In this document: piece by piece, positions 8,479-17,324 of the stretch
How positions within the stretch are numbered: position 1 is the first letter of the stretch
Layout: each line of letters starts with the position of its first letter
Assembly: GCF_001894885.1 (NCBI RefSeq)
Contig: NZ_BCXB01000025.1
Coordinates: forward strand, 1-64,000
DNA from: Rhodococcus marinonascens NBRC 14363
Lineage (GTDB): Bacteria > Actinomycetota > Actinomycetes > Mycobacteriales > Mycobacteriaceae
Direction of reading: 5' to 3'
Length of the DNA: 64,000 nt
Program-made: the position numbers and the translations under genes
The notes under the pieces: model-generated
What the model was told of the DNA's origin: nothing
Database searches by the model: none
Seen by the model: only the letters and a program-made list of their open reading frames with translations

Positions 8479-9240
8479 CTATGCCATCTTCGCCACCAGA
8501 GACAAGGGCAGCAGCTTCATCGCCACGGAGAGCGGCGCCCACGGCCACGCGGGGACGTATGCCTTGCTCGGCTCCTTCTCGATGGCTGCAGCCAGTGCAC
8601 GGCAACCGGTTTCGGTGTCGACGATGAACGGCGCGTTCTTCACCTTCTCATTGATCTCCGTGCGGATAAAGCCGGGGAAGATGGTACTGACGTCGATACC
8701 GGTGTTCGCCAGATCGGCGCGCATACCTTCGCCGAGTGCCGCGACCCCGGCCTTCGATGCCGCATAGGTCGTGAGATTCCGAGGCATGCCGCGCAACGCG
8801 CTCATCGACGAGATCAGCACGACGTGACCGGCGTTCCGGGGCCGGAACAGCTCGAGCGCCGCCTCGCTCTGCGCGAGCGCGCCGAGGAAGTTGGTGCGCG
8901 CGGTCTGCACGTTGGCGCTAAAGTAGCCGGTACCCAACGGCTGCCCCTTGCCGAGTCCTGCGTTGACGATCACCCGGTCCAGGCCACCAAGTTCCTCGTC
9001 GAGTTCGGTGAACACGCGAAAAACCTCGTCGTGCACGTCGACGTCGAGCTTGCGGATTGCGACCGTGATCTGCGGGTGCGCGGCCAGCAGTTCGGCGCGC
9101 AATTCCTCCAGCCGCTCGGTGCGCCTGGCCGCCAACGCGAGATTACGTCCACGCGAAGCGAATTCGCGGGCCATGCCGCATCCGAGGCCCGAGCTGGCGC
9201 CCGTGATGAGAATATTCTTGCGTGTCGTACGCTTGCTCAC
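8479..9240 (-). CDS. Short-chain dehydrogenase/reductase
   Basis: A 253-residue classical SDR. The cofactor motif TGASSGLG is at 13-20, NAG at 93-95, and the catalytic Ser145, Tyr159 and Lys163 lie in LISSMSALRG and TYAASKAG. The start is GTG at 9240, because GTGA there overlaps the stop of the upstream phosphotransferase gene by 4 bases, implying coupled translation. It is the last gene of a three-gene operon with an acyl-CoA dehydrogenase and an APH-type phosphotransferase, a combination often seen in actinobacterial acyl-CoA or fatty-acid-like degradation clusters. The specific substrate is unknown. Confidence 0.88.
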   Translation of the reverse strand: MSKRTTRKNILITGASSGLGCGMAREFASRGRNLALAARRTERLEELRAELLAAHPQITVAIRKLDVDVHDEVFRVFTELDEELGGLDRVIVNAGLGKGQPLGTGYFSANVQTARTNFLGALAQSEAALELFRPRNAGHVVLISSMSALRGMPRNLTTYAASKAGVAALGEGMRADLANTGIDVSTIFPGFIRTEINEKVKNAPFIVDTETGCRALAAAIEKEPSKAYVPAWPWAPLSVAMKLLPLSLVAKMA

Positions 9241-10331
9241 GCGTCTTCCTCCGTATCGGTGTCAAGTCCGTCGATCAGTTTGTTGCAGCGGATGTCCAGG
9301 TATCCCACGGCGATCCAGAAGTGCTCGAAGGCTGGGTTGGTGGTCTGTCCATGGTGGTACCGGTAGTAGATCTGCTGCGCGATTACCGCCAGCCGGAACA
9401 GCCCGAACACTTCGTAGAAGCGCCAGTTGTCGACCGGCAGCCCCGTGCGTTGACCGTAGTACTCGACGATCTCGCGGCGGGTGAGCATCCCCGGAAGGTC
9501 CGAGGGCTGCCTCTTGGTGGCTTGCATCATCGGGTGATCGTCTTCCTGCACCCAATAGGCCAGACTCGACCCCAGATCCATGAGCGGGTCACCGATCGTC
9601 GCCAGCTCCCAGTCCAGGACCGCACGCGGCTGCAGGTCGTCGCCGAGGACGACATTGTCGAGCCGGAAGTCGCCGTGGATCACCGCGGACGCGACATCGG
9701 CCGGTTGATTGTCGGCGAGCCAGGCCGTCACTCGCGCGAAGTCGGGCACGTTGTCGGTCCGGGCGGCCGCGTAGCGCTTCGTCCACCCTGCCACCTGTCT
9801 GGCGACATAGCCTGTGCCACGCCCGAACTCGTCGAGTCCGGATGACTTCGGGTCGACACCGTGCAGTTCGATGAGCAGGTCGATCATCCGCAGGCACACC
9901 TCCCGCGTGTTCTCGGGGGTGAGGCCGAATTCGGCCGGGGGAGCAGAGCGCAGAATGGTGCCCTCGACACGTTCCATGACATAGAAGTCACTGCCCAGCA
10001 CCGACGGATCGGTGCATAGTCCCACCATCGTCGGCGCGTGCGGGTACACGGGTGCGAGCAACGACTGGATCCGGTACTCGCGGACCATGTCGTGTCCGGA
10101 CGACGGCTTGGCACCCGCCGGGGGTCGGCGCAGGACGAGGTCGCGATCCGGATAGCGCAACAGGTAGGTCAGGTTTGATGCACCCCCGGCGAACTGACGG
10201 ACCTCGGGGGTTGCGCTCAGATCGCCGGACCCGTTCTCGCGCAGCCAGTTCGCCACCGCCTCGACATCGAACGCATCCTCGTCGCGGACGCTGCGGGCGT
10301 TGTCCGGCAGCCCTGTCATTTTAGGGGTCAC
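9237..10331 (-). CDS. APH-type phosphotransferase family protein
   Basis: A 364-residue kinase-fold protein. It has the Brenner-type catalytic motif VIHGDFRLDNVVLG and the downstream metal-binding LDWELATIGDP, plus a nucleotide-loop region FAGGASNLTYLL near the N-terminus. The family (ACAD10/11 N-terminal-like) is usually found beside acyl-CoA dehydrogenases, where it is thought to phosphorylate hydroxyacyl substrates. I chose the GTG at 10331 since GTGA overlaps the acyl-CoA dehydrogenase stop; an internal ATG at 10319 is the alternative. Both ends overlap neighbours by 4 bases, so the operon is tightly coupled. Confidence 0.85.
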   Translation of the reverse strand: MTPKMTGLPDNARSVRDEDAFDVEAVANWLRENGSGDLSATPEVRQFAGGASNLTYLLRYPDRDLVLRRPPAGAKPSSGHDMVREYRIQSLLAPVYPHAPTMVGLCTDPSVLGSDFYVMERVEGTILRSAPPAEFGLTPENTREVCLRMIDLLIELHGVDPKSSGLDEFGRGTGYVARQVAGWTKRYAAARTDNVPDFARVTAWLADNQPADVASAVIHGDFRLDNVVLGDDLQPRAVLDWELATIGDPLMDLGSSLAYWVQEDDHPMMQATKRQPSDLPGMLTRREIVEYYGQRTGLPVDNWRFYEVFGLFRLAVIAQQIYYRYHHGQTTNPAFEHFWIAVGYLDIRCNKLIDGLDTDTEEDA

Positions 10332-11560
10332 TGGTACTTTCCCAACTCGAAGCGAGCCACCAGCCCCTGGTGCACCTCGTCGGGGCCGTCCGCGAGCCGT
10401 ATCGCCCGCGCCGCTGTCCACGCGCCGGCGAGCGGGAAGTCGTCGGACAACCCGGCGCCACCGTGGATCTGGATCGCGAAGTCGATCACCTGCTGTGCGA
10501 CCCGAGGTGCGGCGACCTTGATCTCCGATACCGCCGAGCGCGCCCCGGCGATGCCCTGCGTGTCGAGCAGCCACGCGGCGTTGAGCACCAGCAGCCGCAA
10601 CTGGTTGATCGCGATACGGGCGTCCGCGACCCGTTCCCGATTGCCGCCGAGATTGATCAGCGGCTTGCCGAACGCGACGCGATCGGTGCCGCGGCGGATC
10701 GCGAGTTCGAGCGCAGACTCCGCGAGGCCGACCAAACGCATGCAGTGGTGCACGCGGCCAGGACCGAGTCGGCCCTGCGCGATCTCGAATCCTCTTCCCG
10801 GACCGGCGATGATCGCGTCGAGGGGCAACCGCACGTTCGTGAACGACACCTCGCCGTGGCCGCCGGGCTCGTCGTAGAAGCCCATCGTCGAGAGCATCCG
10901 CTCTACCCGGACACCGGGTGCATCGATCGGCACGAGAACCATCGAATGCCTCTGATACTTGTGTGCTTCCGGATCGGTGAGACCCATGAAGATGAGGAGC
11001 TTGCAGTCCGGACTACCGATGCCTGTGCTCCACCACTTGCGGCCGTTCAGCACGACCTCGTCACCCTCGACGACGGCGGTCGCGGCCATGTTGGTGGCGT
11101 CGGACGACGCGACGTCGGGCTCTGTCATGCAGAACGCGGAGCGGATCTGGCCGTCGAGCAGCGGGCGCAGCCAGCGCTCCTTTTGCTCGGTGCTGCCGTA
11201 GTGGTAGAGCACCTCCATATTGCCGGTATCGGGGGCGTCGCAGTTGAAGATCGCAGAGGCGAAGAGGGAGCGACCCATCTCCTCGGCGAGCGGTGCGTAC
11301 TCGACGTTGCTCAGGCTGGCACCGATTTCGGAGTCGGGCAAGAAGAGGTTCCACAGTCCCTGCGCCCGAGCCTTGGACTGGAGCTGCCGGAACTCGTCGG
11401 ACACTTGCCACATCGCGGCGCCGGGGACGTCGGAACGCTGCGCGAACGGCTCCACCCGCTCGGCCCGCAGACGCGCCTCGACGGGGGCGACCTCGGTAGC
11501 GATGAACACACGTAGCCGGTCGAGGTACTCCTTCGACCGCGCGCTGTGAGCGAAATCCAT
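10328..11560 (-). CDS. Acyl-CoA dehydrogenase family protein
   Basis: A 410-residue flavoprotein. FCMTEPDVASSDATN is the FAD/substrate loop of acyl-CoA dehydrogenases, followed by NGRKWWSTG, and the C-terminal QIHGGAGLSDDFPLAGAWT segment supports the fold. It is the first gene of the operon with the phosphotransferase and SDR genes. Together they resemble the ACAD10/11-like module that processes 4- or hydroxy-acyl-CoAs; that functional link is inference from gene grouping. The ATG at 11560 lies close to a TetR operator, suggesting that the divergent TetR protein represses the operon. Confidence 0.9.
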   Translation of the reverse strand: MDFAHSARSKEYLDRLRVFIATEVAPVEARLRAERVEPFAQRSDVPGAAMWQVSDEFRQLQSKARAQGLWNLFLPDSEIGASLSNVEYAPLAEEMGRSLFASAIFNCDAPDTGNMEVLYHYGSTEQKERWLRPLLDGQIRSAFCMTEPDVASSDATNMAATAVVEGDEVVLNGRKWWSTGIGSPDCKLLIFMGLTDPEAHKYQRHSMVLVPIDAPGVRVERMLSTMGFYDEPGGHGEVSFTNVRLPLDAIIAGPGRGFEIAQGRLGPGRVHHCMRLVGLAESALELAIRRGTDRVAFGKPLINLGGNRERVADARIAINQLRLLVLNAAWLLDTQGIAGARSAVSEIKVAAPRVAQQVIDFAIQIHGGAGLSDDFPLAGAWTAARAIRLADGPDEVHQGLVARFELGKYQ

Positions 11561-11584
11561 GCCTTACCTCCATGACGTCGCAAC

Positions 11585-11605
11585 TAACTAAGCATTGCTC
11601 AGTTA
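11585..11605. promoter_or_regulatory. TetR-type operator in a divergent promoter
   Basis: TAACTAAGC-ATT-GCTCAGTTA is a 9+9 inverted repeat with one mismatch, centred in the 93-base gap between the acyl-CoA dehydrogenase and TetR genes. Its TNAGC half-sites resemble operators of actinobacterial TetR regulators of fatty-acid-type operons. Confidence 0.65.
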
Positions 11606-11653
11606 ACCTAAACGTAGACTTGCCCGGCAATCAAATCCTGGGGGTGCCATCTC

Positions 11654-12250
11654 GTGTCGACCGAAACCTCACTACCCGGCGTAGCCGCCAACCGGCGCCG
11701 GCTCCCACCGGAAGAGCGCAAGCGGCAACTCGTCGCGATCGGCCTGCAGGAGCTGGCGACCCGACCCATCCACGCGTTGTCCATCGACCAGGTGGCCGAG
11801 AAGGCTGGGATCTCTCGCGGGTTGCTGTTCCGGTACTTCCCGACCAAACAGGACTACTACGTGGCCGTGGTGGGCGCGGCGGCCCGGCGCTTGCTGCGCG
11901 CGGCGAGGGCGGACCCCGACGGCGCATCCGGAGAGCCACTGCGGGCCGTGGTCCGCGCGTTCGTCTCCTTCGTCGACCGGCACGGCGCGAACTATCAGTC
12001 GTTCTTCCACGGCGGCTTCGGCGCCGATGCGCAGATCCAAGAGATCCGCAAGAATCTGCAGAACACCATGGTCGAGCGCACCCTCGACGCCACGGGCGCC
12101 GAGTCGTCGCCCGCAAACCGCGTACTGCTGCGCGCATGGTGGTCCATGGTCGAGAGCCTCGCCATCGACCGCACCGTCGATCCCGTCTTCACCGTCGACG
12201 ACGTCGTCGACCGTGCGATCGAGGCGCTACCGATCCCGCGCGGACACTGA
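11654..12250 (+). CDS. TetR family transcriptional regulator
   Basis: A 198-residue regulator. It has an N-terminal three-helix DNA-binding domain (about residues 15-65) with LSIDQVAEKAGISRGLLFRY as the helix-turn-helix, followed by FPTKQDYYVAVV and an all-helical ligand domain. The GTG at 11654 is chosen because the same stretch (GTG-TCG-ACC-GAA-ACC) is conserved in a truncated copy at 18377. It is divergent from the acyl-CoA dehydrogenase operon, and a dyad lies between them, so it probably represses that operon and itself. Its first 32 or so codons occur again as a fragment 6.7 kb away. Confidence 0.9.
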   Translation: MSTETSLPGVAANRRRLPPEERKRQLVAIGLQELATRPIHALSIDQVAEKAGISRGLLFRYFPTKQDYYVAVVGAAARRLLRAARADPDGASGEPLRAVVRAFVSFVDRHGANYQSFFHGGFGADAQIQEIRKNLQNTMVERTLDATGAESSPANRVLLRAWWSMVESLAIDRTVDPVFTVDDVVDRAIEALPIPRGH

Positions 12251-12295
12251 CGCCCCCGGGGGTCCGGCGCGGAAGTTGCTCGGGCCAACGCCGTG

Positions 12296-12355
12296 TGACG
12301 GTGATGACGACAACAGGATGATCCGGCGCCCGGTATGCGTCAGAGTCTGCCACGA
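12296..12355 (-). pseudogene. phnA N-terminal fragment (second copy)
   Basis: The minus strand reads VVADSDAYRAPDHPVVVITV, closely matching residues 4-23 of the phnA product at 19.6 kb (VVANNRAYRVPDHPVVVITV), and the nucleotides match as well. Nothing of the remaining phosphonoacetate hydrolase follows. The orientation relative to the adjacent TetR gene is the same as at 18.4-19.7 kb, so both derive from one duplicated TetR/phnA module. Confidence 0.7.
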
Positions 12356-12575
12356 CCGGAATCGCTGTGGCGGCGCATGGGGTGTTTCTCGACGAGCATG
12401 TCGAGCCTCGTCGATCTTGTGCGATGGATGAGTTAATCCTGTGCGATTGACGAGCGGTGGACGTTCCGCTGCGAGCCCGCCGCAGCATCGGGCAGCGTCG
12501 GACCTCGACGCCTGGATGCGATAGGGGCACCGACCGATTCCGGGCCATCTCTCCGGCAGTATTGCCACAACGGAA

Positions 12576-12593
12576 TGTAGTACCTATGCTACA
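12576..12593. promoter_or_regulatory. Dyad upstream of the ABC operon
   Basis: TGTAGTA-CCTA-TGCTACA is a 7+7 inverted repeat with one mismatch, 33 bases before the chosen ABC ATPase start. It is a candidate operator for the XRE regulator encoded as the third gene of this operon. Confidence 0.4.
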
Positions 12594-12625
12594 AATCATT
12601 GAGTAGCACAACGATGGGGAGGCTC

Positions 12626-13555
12626 ATGAATTCAAGTAGTGGCATTGCGCTCGACGTCGCCGGCCTGCGAATGCGATACGGCGCCAACGATGTTCTGCTC
12701 GATGTGACGTTCCAGGCCCGGCGCGGCGAGGTGCTGGTCATGCTCGGTCCCAATGGGGCCGGAAAGACGACGACCGTCGAGATACTCGAGGGGTTCCGCA
12801 ATCGCTCGGCGGGCCGTGTCACGGTGCTGGGCGTCGATCCCGAGGACGGCGACGAACACTGGCGCGCTCGGGTGGGCGTCGTCCTGCAGTCCTGGCGCGA
12901 CCATGCCAAGTGGCGCGTGCGTGACCTGCTCGACCATCTCGCCGCCTTCTATCGGCCGTATTCCGCGAGCGATGGCCGACAGCCCTGGGATACAGACGAA
13001 CTCATCGACCTCGTCGGGCTCACCGAGCAGGCGCGGGCCAAGATCGCGGCTCTCTCGGGTGGTCAGCGCCGCCGACTGGACGTGGCAATCGGCATCGTGG
13101 GCCGGCCGCAGGTGCTGTTCATGGATGAACCCACCGCCGGCTTCGATCCGGCGGCTCGCAGGGACTTCCACGATCTTGTGCATCGTCTGACAGACGTCGA
13201 GGACACTACGGTGCTCCTGACCACCCATGACCTCGACGAGGCAGAGAAGATTGCCGACCGGATCCTGATCCTGGCAGGCGGACGCATCGTCGCCGACGGC
13301 TCGCCCGATGCACTGGCTCGCGAGATCGCCGGGGAGGCCGAGGTGCGCTGGACGGTCGGCGACCAGCGCTTCGTGCACACCACAATCGAGTCGACGAAGT
13401 TTGTCCACGAATTATTCAGGCAGCACGTTGATTCCATCGGTGAGCTCGAGGTGGGCCGTGCCTCGCTGGAGAACACCTACATGGCGCTGGTCCGCCGTCA
13501 CGAGTCTGACGAGGGCCCGACCGGCGCACTCACTCTCACGGAGGTCGCACGATGA
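12626..13555 (+). CDS. ABC transporter ATP-binding protein
   Basis: The ATPase of a two-component exporter. Walker A GPNGAGKTT is at about residues 41-49, the signature LSGGQRRRLD near 140, Walker B VLFMDEPTAGFDP near 158-170, and the switch histidine in LLTTHDLDEAEKI. The C-terminal extension after residue 230 is typical of drug or lipid exporter ATPases (CcmA/DrrA-like). Start candidates are TTG 12599, ATG 12614 and ATG 12626. I chose 12626 because GGGGAGG precedes it, although the spacing is short. The gene overlaps the permease by 4 bases (ATGA). Confidence 0.9.
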   Translation: MNSSSGIALDVAGLRMRYGANDVLLDVTFQARRGEVLVMLGPNGAGKTTTVEILEGFRNRSAGRVTVLGVDPEDGDEHWRARVGVVLQSWRDHAKWRVRDLLDHLAAFYRPYSASDGRQPWDTDELIDLVGLTEQARAKIAALSGGQRRRLDVAIGIVGRPQVLFMDEPTAGFDPAARRDFHDLVHRLTDVEDTTVLLTTHDLDEAEKIADRILILAGGRIVADGSPDALAREIAGEAEVRWTVGDQRFVHTTIESTKFVHELFRQHVDSIGELEVGRASLENTYMALVRRHESDEGPTGALTLTEVAR

Positions 13556-14403
13556 ACCCCACTGTCAACGCGGTTCGTGCCGGCCTCGTTCGCGGCTGGA
13601 TCGAGCTTCGTCAACTGTTCACCAACGGTACCGACCTGATCGGTCAGTTCGGAACCGCGGCCGTCGCGCTGGTCGTGCTCTACCTGCTGCGCAATCGCGA
13701 GTACATGGGCAGCGATCTCTCGATCGCCGAACTCGCGCTCCCCGGTCTCATCGGGTCGATCATCGTGTTCAACGGACTGTTCGCGATCACCAATGTGCTT
13801 GTCCTGGACCGCGAGGACGGCACGCTACTGAGGGCCAAGGCGGTGCCGAGCGGGATGATCGGCTACATGGTCGGCAAGGTCGTCTCGGCCGCTGGATCCG
13901 TCGTCGCGCAGGTGGCGGTGGTGCTCGCGGTGGGTCTGGCGGTCATCGGAGGCGGGTCGCTGGACGGCCTCGGCGCGTGGGCGACCTTCGTCTGGGTTCT
14001 GCTGCTCAGCCTGCTCGCCGCGCTGCCCGTCGGTGCGATCCTGGGTGCCGTCCTCGACAACTCCCGCGGGACGTTCCTGCTGACGATGCCGCTCATGGGG
14101 CTCATCGCCATCTCGGGAATCTTCTACCCGATCACGGCGCTGCCGGGGTGGCTGCAGGCCGTCGGCCAGGTGTTCCCGATGTACTGGAGCGGTCTCGGGA
14201 TGCGATCGGCATTGCTTCCCCCCGACGCAGTGGCGGTCGAGATCGGTGAGTCCTGGCGACACGCCGAAACCGCGGCGGTGCTGGGCGCCTGGGCGGTCGC
14301 GGGACTGCTGATCGCGGCGGTAGTGTTGCGGCGCACGGCGCGTCACGAATCAGGATCGAGTATGGCTGCACGACGGGAGAGGGCGATGCAGCGTGCCTTC
14401 TGA
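13552..14403 (+). CDS. ABC-2 type transporter permease
   Basis: A 283-residue membrane protein with about six hydrophobic segments, including GTAAVALVVLYLL, LPGLIGSIIVFNGLFAITNV and MPLMGLIAISGIFYPITALPGW. The segment FYPITALPGWLQAVGQVFPMYW is the conserved ABC-2 permease region before the last helix. It pairs with the ATPase just upstream to form an exporter of the DrrA/DrrB type. The substrate, probably an amphiphilic small molecule or drug, cannot be read from sequence. Its 3' end overlaps the XRE regulator gene by 11 bases. Confidence 0.9.
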   Translation: MNPTVNAVRAGLVRGWIELRQLFTNGTDLIGQFGTAAVALVVLYLLRNREYMGSDLSIAELALPGLIGSIIVFNGLFAITNVLVLDREDGTLLRAKAVPSGMIGYMVGKVVSAAGSVVAQVAVVLAVGLAVIGGGSLDGLGAWATFVWVLLLSLLAALPVGAILGAVLDNSRGTFLLTMPLMGLIAISGIFYPITALPGWLQAVGQVFPMYWSGLGMRSALLPPDAVAVEIGESWRHAETAAVLGAWAVAGLLIAAVVLRRTARHESGSSMAARRERAMQRAF

Positions 14404-14635
14404 GGCCATCTACAACCGCATTGCGATGCTGCGCGCCGAGCGGGGCATATCGCGGCGGGAGCTAGCCGAGGCATTGGGCGTCCACTATCAGACGGTGGGC
14501 TACCTCGAGCGCGGCGAATACAGCCCCAGCCTGCACCTTGCGCTGCGTATCGCCGCGTACTTCGAGGTGGCGGTGGAGGTTGTGTTCTCCACCGAGCCGT
14601 TTCCGAGGCTGGGGTCAGGCGCCGAGTCCGCGTGA
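14393..14635 (+). CDS. Small XRE family regulator
   Basis: An 80-residue protein consisting of little more than a Cro/cI-type helix-turn-helix: MLRAERGISRRELAEALGVH then YQTVGYLERGEYSPSLHLAL. It starts (GTG, 14393) inside the permease gene, so it is co-translated with the exporter. Such small XRE proteins often regulate the transporter they are encoded with; the dyad at 12576 is the obvious candidate site. A hairpin follows at 14679. Confidence 0.88.
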   Translation: MPSEAIYNRIAMLRAERGISRRELAEALGVHYQTVGYLERGEYSPSLHLALRIAAYFEVAVEVVFSTEPFPRLGSGAESA

Positions 14636-14642
14636 CCCGGTT

Positions 14643-14674
<32 letters not shown>

Positions 14675-14678
14675 TGCG

Positions 14679-14714
14679 GAGCAGCAGCTAGGCGAGATCG
14701 CGTAGCTACTGCTC
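14679..14714. terminator. Hairpin after the ABC/XRE operon
   Basis: GAGCAGCAGCTA and TAGCTACTGCTC form a 12-bp stem with one mismatch and a 12-base loop, 43 bases after the XRE stop codon. Confidence 0.5.
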
Positions 14715-14834
14715 CACGGCGGCCCGGTCATGCAGGCAGTGCCTCTGCGGCTGGACGCGGCTTCTTATCGAGCGCTGCGATACATGGGTGGTGGTCGCTG
14801 GTACCGTCGTCGACATGACTCAGCAGAAAGGCGC

Positions 14835-16163
14835 ATGAGCGCCGATTCTCGGCGCAGATTCCTGCGCCCACGCAGTGTGTTCTTTTCTTGCGGATACGTT
14901 TGGGTGGTCGATGACACCCAACCAGTCGCGGCGTTGTTCGATCCATACACGGAGCGGTTCGTGCGTCTGGTGTCGTGGACCGATCTTCCTCCACCTCCGC
15001 TGAATTCGAGGCAGCAGCAGATCGTGGCCCATACCAACGGCGTCTGGGTGCAGAACCATCGAGATGGGCCGCTGGTGCGCGTTGGTGTCGACGGGATCAT
15101 CCATGCCGAGTACACCGAAGGCCACCAACTGATTTGCGCGGGGTCGTCCGGCGCATGGTGCTTCAGCAATGCTCGGCGGCGGCGCGACGTTGCGTCCGCA
15201 CCCGACGTTCCGCCACTCCGCTCGCTGCGGCCACCGATGCTGCTGGTTGTACTGCCCGAGGGCGGTTCCCGCCGCGTTGTCATAGACGGTGCGGCCGTGG
15301 TGTCGGTCGAGTTCGACGAGTCGTCGCTGTTCGTCAGGGTCTCTCACGATCCGTGGGAGCGGGTTCCGACCCCGGCGATGACGAGCGTCGACCGGCCCGG
15401 GTTCGAGGTTCGGTACGGCTCCTCGGTGCTGCAAGTGCCGCTCGACGGGCCGATCCCGGAGCGAATCGGACCCGGCACGCATCCGTTCCTGCAGGACCGC
15501 CAGGTCGAGCACACCAGTGAGTACGCCGACACCTCGTACAACGAGGCACACCGACGCAAACGCGCTGTAGACGCCGCGTTTCGTTGGCACTGGGGCACCA
15601 ACCCGGCTCGCAATGGCTCCACGATCGTACGGGCGTACCGGCCCGACGCCTCGGTACCGGCGACGGAAATCGACCTGTCCGGGATGCGAGTAACCCACGG
15701 CGCGGCCTCGGCCGGGCGGCTCTGGATGGTCACCACGCCGGAAACTCGCACCGGGTCGGGACGCTCGGTGCTCACCGCTGGGGTAGAGAGAAAGGCGCGT
15801 CCGGTGGGGGTCGAGGGCATCGACATCACCGACCGGTGTCGGCCGGTGGGCCCGCAGCCGCTCGACCACGGCTCGTACGTGGCGTACTGCCTGCGTGGTC
15901 TGGACGGAAGGCGGTTCTCGGAGCGCGTGGACGAGGTGTTCGCCACATACGTCGGGCAGTGGCCTCACGGCCGGGTCCACGTCCGGTTCCGGCACATCGA
16001 CTATCCAAGCCTGACCCTGGTGGCGCGCCTGAATCTCTACGACGAGAAAGGCACCCGGCTGGACAACTTCCTCACCTACGTGCGGACGGAACTGATGGAA
16101 CAGGCCGGCACCCGTGCGTACCCACCGGCGTCGGATGCCGTCGACGGAGTGCTGTACGTCTGA
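14835..16163 (+). CDS. Uncharacterised protein, probable beta-propeller
   Basis: A 442-residue protein I do not recognise. It has no signal peptide or membrane helix. Recurrent strand-turn patterns such as GYVWVVDDTQPVAALFDP, NGVWVQNHRDGPLVRVGVDG and GRLWMVTTPETRTG suggest a propeller-like fold built from W-x-V repeats; this is inference. I placed the start at ATG 14835. A seven-codon open frame (MTQQKGA) begins at 14815 and ends in an ATGA overlap with this ATG, which could couple translation or be chance. It is followed 57 bases later by a second uncharacterised gene on the same strand. Confidence 0.6.
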   Translation: MSADSRRRFLRPRSVFFSCGYVWVVDDTQPVAALFDPYTERFVRLVSWTDLPPPPLNSRQQQIVAHTNGVWVQNHRDGPLVRVGVDGIIHAEYTEGHQLICAGSSGAWCFSNARRRRDVASAPDVPPLRSLRPPMLLVVLPEGGSRRVVIDGAAVVSVEFDESSLFVRVSHDPWERVPTPAMTSVDRPGFEVRYGSSVLQVPLDGPIPERIGPGTHPFLQDRQVEHTSEYADTSYNEAHRRKRAVDAAFRWHWGTNPARNGSTIVRAYRPDASVPATEIDLSGMRVTHGAASAGRLWMVTTPETRTGSGRSVLTAGVERKARPVGVEGIDITDRCRPVGPQPLDHGSYVAYCLRGLDGRRFSERVDEVFATYVGQWPHGRVHVRFRHIDYPSLTLVARLNLYDEKGTRLDNFLTYVRTELMEQAGTRAYPPASDAVDGVLYV

Positions 16164-16220
16164 ACCTCGTGCATACCAGGGGCCGATGCGCCCGAAAACG
16201 AACACGAACCGGAGGTAGCA

Positions 16221-17249
16221 ATGACCGAATGGGTGCAGATGCTGGTCGGAATGGCAGACGGGCCGACGCAACCAGTCCACGGCGTCGTCGTTCCGTACCG
16301 GAACTCCGACGAGCCATTCCACTTCTACTACGCGACCTCAGGGGAGGAACCTGTCTTTCTGCCGATAGGCCGCGAAGGGGTGCGCCTGTACCGGTGGGGG
16401 CGCCGATCTCGAATCGAATCGGTCGACAGGGAAGTCTTGTTCGTCAGCGACGGCAGCTCGGCATGGGACTTCACCTGCGATCCGGACCGGCCGCGCTGCA
16501 CCGAGCTTCGGCGCGTGAAGTCCCCCGGCTCGGGTCGCCACCTGGCCATCACCCCACCGGTCACCCACTGGGCCGGGCATCACCATGCCCGACCGACCGG
16601 ACCGGTGACCGACCTCGAGTTCCTCGGCCGCCGCTGCTGGTCGGTGGATCTAGCCCCACGTGAGAGCCTCAACATGCCGAAACCGTCACTGCGTCTGATC
16701 GTTGACGTCGACAGCGGCGCCGTCCTCGGACAGCATTCCGGCGACGGTATCGACGGCGCCGCCTACACCGACGTCACCGTGGGTGAGCCTTTGGATCCGT
16801 CCCTGTTCGCCTGGGGCGGACCGGTTGTCACCGACGACGAATCCTGTGCCCGCATCGGACAGGGCGACACACCCGATGTCGAGAGGGCGATGCAGTGGTT
16901 CCGTGAGAACATCACGGCAGAGCCGATCCACGTGCCGGTCCTGACCGATTTCACTCCACGCTTCGTCGATTCGATCGACCGACAGTCCGGTGCCTTCTCC
17001 GCTCCGCTCGGGCCTGATCAGCCAGCCGGTTGGCTGATCCGACGGCCACGCTCGACCGAACCGTGGGCAGTGAAGACCTATGGATACCAAATCGCGTGGT
17101 CCACCGGAAGATTCGACTGGGCATGCCAGATCCACGGTAACGGGACACTGGACGCTGCCGGGATCTCGGCCCTGCAGCAACAACTACACCCCGGCGAACC
17201 GGTCATGGGGACACCACATCTCGTCTTCGGCGGCTCGGATGAACCCTGA
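16221..17249 (+). CDS. Uncharacterised protein with LolA/MucB-like middle region
   Basis: A 342-residue protein with an AGGTAGC ribosome site and ATG at 16221. The middle part (about residues 130-200) reads RRCWSVDLAP, PSLRLIVDVDSGAVL and VGEPLDPSLFAW. This is the pattern seen in LolA/MucB-type folds, where a curved sheet is followed by D-x-x-[ST]-G-x-V-L. There is no signal peptide, so a cytosolic location is likely despite that resemblance. The C-terminal part (QIAWSTGRFDWACQIHG) is unknown to me. It probably forms an operon with the gene upstream. The function is not known. Confidence 0.55.
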   Translation: MTEWVQMLVGMADGPTQPVHGVVVPYRNSDEPFHFYYATSGEEPVFLPIGREGVRLYRWGRRSRIESVDREVLFVSDGSSAWDFTCDPDRPRCTELRRVKSPGSGRHLAITPPVTHWAGHHHARPTGPVTDLEFLGRRCWSVDLAPRESLNMPKPSLRLIVDVDSGAVLGQHSGDGIDGAAYTDVTVGEPLDPSLFAWGGPVVTDDESCARIGQGDTPDVERAMQWFRENITAEPIHVPVLTDFTPRFVDSIDRQSGAFSAPLGPDQPAGWLIRRPRSTEPWAVKTYGYQIAWSTGRFDWACQIHGNGTLDAAGISALQQQLHPGEPVMGTPHLVFGGSDEP

Positions 17250-17324
17250 CGCAGGCGACTCGATCGGCTAGCCCGGAACCGCAACCGAAGACTCTCTGGT
17301 CCCGTGCCATGGAGATTGAGTCGC

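Larger units (their letters stand above)
12251..12598. other. Intergenic region with a phnA relic and promoter
   Basis: About 350 bases between the TetR and ABC genes. It contains a short piece of a second phnA (12296-12355, minus strand) and, near its right end, a dyad likely to control the ABC genes. The stretch 12360-12570 shows no recognisable coding sequence. Confidence 0.5.
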
